Assembly: GCA_012934845.2 (NCBI GenBank)
Contig: WNNJ02003451.1
Coordinates: 1 to 64,000 of the forward strand
DNA: 64,000 bases
Source of the DNA: Pomphorhynchus laevis
Taxonomy: Eukaryota > Acanthocephala > Palaeacanthocephala > Echinorhynchida > Pomphorhynchidae
Reading direction: 5' to 3'
Shown: in pieces, positions 61,981 to 64,000 of the stretch
How the letters are laid out: the number at the start of each line of letters is the position of its first letter
Numbering within the stretch: position 1 is the first letter of the stretch
The notes under the pieces: generated by a model
Databases searched by the model: none
What the model saw: the letters and a program-made list of their open reading frames with translations, nothing else
Told to the model about the DNA's origin: nothing
Position numbers and translations under genes: made by a program

Positions 61981-62950
61981 CGAGAAGGTGTATATCTAGA
62001 TATACATTTTCTTTATCATTAATATTGGTTTTGTTAAGAACAGGGCTTTCTGGATAAATTTGTTCACCAATTGAATAAAAATTATTAGAATTAAATACAC
62101 ATATATCACCAATGTATCGAAACATATATTTCATATATTTATATTGTTTAGATTTAGTTTTAACAAAGTTATGAACAAATTCATATTCTATAAAGCTTAA
62201 AAACAAGTCAGCTATAATTGGGCTACTATTACCACCCATTGGAACACCTTTTACTTGTCTAAATATAGATGTCTCTACTTTTAAATAATTTTGATTTATC
62301 AAAATATTTAAGGATTCTATTAATTCAATTTTATCCATATATTTATATTTACTTGATGGTTTAATTTTTGTTAGTTAGGCGTTATAATTATTATAACATA
62401 TATATGTATATCTTTTTCCGAATATAAGATTAATTAATTTTACTAACGTTTATTAAATATCTACTAAATCTAGATTTGCATAAAGCGTACTAAAATCGTA
62501 TGTATTTATATTTTGGAAATTTATTCCTTTTGTCTGTTCTAAAATTCTTTTGTAGAATTAATACTGAAATAGTGTTTTAAACCAGTATTAATTTCGATTA
62601 CCTTACAATACTATTTAAAGTGTGCTTTAATTACTTTAAGTATTTTGTTCATATAGACAGAGAGTGGTTTTAATGTACATTTAAACGCAATATATATGAA
62701 CCTAGGTTTTATCGGATTTTTATATAATTTTGGATTCCAACATAATATATGTATAGTTTTATTACCTGATTCAACCTTTATACCCTTTTTATCCATTATA
62801 GAACAATGACTTGCAATAATTGTTTCAAAACTCAACTCACTACGTTCACATGTTGGATTTACATTTAAATCATTAGAATTAACTTATTTCAACAGTATAT
62901 CATAATAAAGCTTTTTGCAAATGATGACAAAGTTATTACTAGCTTTGTCA

Positions 62951-64000
62951 ATTAAATCAGCTAACTGAGTCTACGTATTTAATATAATTATAAAATAAAC
63001 AAAACATAATAATGCTAAATCAAAATTTAATAATTAAATAATAAAATTAATAATTGTTTTTAGATTTTCTATAATTTAAATCAAGTTAAAAAAATGAAAT
63101 TTAAAATAAACGTCATTTTTATGAATTGACTAATAAATAACAGACGTTGTATCAGAATAAGAATTAGAGGCCATCAGGAGGAACTGCTATGCTATTAGGT
63201 TTCGGCCCCTAACTTCTCTACACAACATAGCAGCGGGGCCAAATACATGCTAATGATGTGTTTCCTCCGATAAAACTATCTAGTATCTTATTCTAATACA
63301 AAGTATATTATCTATTATTCATCCATATAAATTTGCCACTTAAGAGTTTAAATTTATTCTTTATATTATAGTGTTGATTTATATATTTTACTATTTCCTG
63401 CTTGATGTTATTTTTATAGTAACCTGGTTTGAAATATGTATCTATTAAATTATTTAAATGATTTTGAAGAAAGCTAATATCATTACATATTGTTGCAATT
63501 CTTAAAATTTCATTATTTAATGTATTATATTTTATATTATATGGTATGCATGAATGCTCATGCAAAAATATGTTTCTTGTAAATTTAAATATGTCCATCT
63601 TTACGATATAAATTAATAGTAGTTTTAGTTAATGTTAATTAAATGTTCATATCTAGATATACACATTCTTTATCATTAATATTGGTTTTGTTAAGAATAA
63701 GGCTTTCTGGATAAATGTGCTCACTAATTGAATAAAAATTATTTAAATTAAATACACATATATCATCAATGTATCGAAACATATATTTCATATATTTATT
63801 TATTTTAGATTTAGTTTTTACACAGTTATGAACAAATTCATATTCTATGAAGCTTAAAAACAAGTCAGCTATAATTGGGCTACTATTACCACCCATTGGA
63901 ACACCTTTTACTTGTCTAAATATAGATGTCCCTAGTTTTAAATAATTTTGATTTATCAAAATATTTAAGAATTCTATTAATTCAATTTTATCCATATATT
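62951..64000 (-). mobile_element. Naiad copy 3, minus strand, continues beyond the window
   Basis: It follows copy 2 head to tail. It has the 3' border AAATCAGCTAACTGAG, the AT-rich terminal part, the 3' UTR block with CTGCTATGTTGG-like sequence, then RT coding. At the junction the two copies share only three or four bases. The visible part has the intact box YIDD. Confidence 0.9.
63308..63995 (-). CDS. Naiad copy 3 reverse transcriptase, C-terminal part
   Basis: On the minus strand the RT reads from MDKIELIEFLNIL (63995; the real start is outside the window) through FRQVKGVPMGGNSSP, ADLFLSFIEYEFVHN, MFRYIDDICVFN (both catalytic Asp) and KTNINDKECVYLDMNI. A frame change at about 63640 precedes the C-terminal part (63308-63598: FKFTRNIFLHEHSCIPY, NEILRIATICNDISF, then FKPGYYKNNIKQEIV). 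In the long copy the protein stops before FKPGYYK. This copy keeps about 40 further residues, ending near FIWMNNR, so the long copy at 54 kb appears slightly shortened at its C-terminus. Confidence 0.82.

Larger units (their letters stand above)
59791..61991 (-). mobile_element. LINE D (LINE C-related), 5'-truncated, inserted in Naiad copy 2
   Basis: The LINE is flanked by a 13-bp target-site duplication, ATATCTAGATATA, at 59778-59790 and 61992-62004. The sequence occurs once in the uninterrupted Naiad copies. On the minus strand it runs from the linker through the RT and C-terminal domain to a 3' UTR, whose stem-loop (59811-59848) has the same architecture as that of LINE C. The tail is AT-rich and lacks a long A run. 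This is the clearest simple insertion in the window. Confidence 0.93.
59055..62951 (-). mobile_element. Naiad copy 2, minus strand, split by LINE D
   Basis: The 3' end (59055) has the usual AAATCAGCTAACTGAG border, then the AT-rich terminal part and the 3' UTR. RT C-terminal coding follows (59594-59790). LINE D interrupts it at 59791-61991. The RT continues upstream (61992-62951) and stops abruptly in the TIDKASNN segment, where Naiad copy 3 begins. The endonuclease half is missing. The catalytic box reads YIGD instead of YIDD. Confidence 0.9.

Overview
The window looks like animal (invertebrate) nuclear DNA: an AT-rich background packed with retroelements around one recognisable host gene. 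The host gene is mRpS21 (mitochondrial ribosomal protein bS21m) at 2.2 kb, preceded by a broken 251-bp duplicate of its coding exon. Almost everything else is mobile DNA: several families of CR1/L2-group LINEs, canonical Penelope-like elements (C-terminal GIY-YIG), Naiad-type Penelope-like elements (N-terminal GIY-YIG), a few small palindromic elements, and old Ty3/gypsy fossils. No tRNA, rRNA or CRISPR was seen. The species cannot be named from this sequence. Animal LINE clades, Naiad elements and a bS21m gene with a splice-acceptor-like site point to an invertebrate.

Family letters used here are my own. LINE A: 0-1.1 and 5.2-6.8 kb. LINE B: 7.5-13.05 and 20.5-27.4 kb. LINE H: 14.75-18.77 kb, the only LINE with an uninterrupted endonuclease-RT frame. 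A, B, E and H end in an (AAT)n tail behind a short hairpin. LINE C, mostly minus strand: 3.4-5.1, 10.1-11.1, 25.2-27.4, 28.1-29.8, 33.75-34.7, 34.7-38.6 and 43.4-47.6 kb. LINE D: 59.8-62.0 kb. C and D share a different two-tier 3' stem-loop. E, F, G and I are single remnants.

Layout: 0-7.4 kb holds LINE A, the mRpS21 pair, a 361-bp tandem repeat, LINE C, LINE A again and a PLE remnant. 7.5-13 kb is LINE B with a LINE C segment and a Naiad tail inside it. 13-14.7 kb holds a PLE remnant and L2-like 3' pieces, followed by LINE H and a 148-bp MITE. 20.5-27.4 kb is a second LINE B carrying the same Naiad tail, with LINE C inserted near its 3' end. 27.4-33 kb is a mosaic of old LINEs. 33.7-38.6 kb is LINE C inside LINE C. 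40-43 kb holds a Naiad fragment and gypsy remains. 43.4-47.6 kb is the longest LINE C, with ORF1 zinc finger, RRM, endonuclease and RT. 47.6-52 kb holds gypsy and LINE G remains. 52.2-57.2 kb is a canonical PLE next to a long Naiad. 57.3-59 kb is LINE I with a LINE D patch. 59-64 kb is two head-to-tail Naiads on the minus strand, the first split by LINE D with a 13-bp target duplication.

The most notable signals are about how these elements rearrange. Three LINE C copies carry an inverted 165-bp copy of their own 3' end. Snap-back hairpins sit at truncated element ends. Similarity between sister copies changes abruptly, suggesting gene conversion. Some open frames read through junctions between different elements. 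The 3' stem-loop of LINEs C and D shows a compensatory base change.
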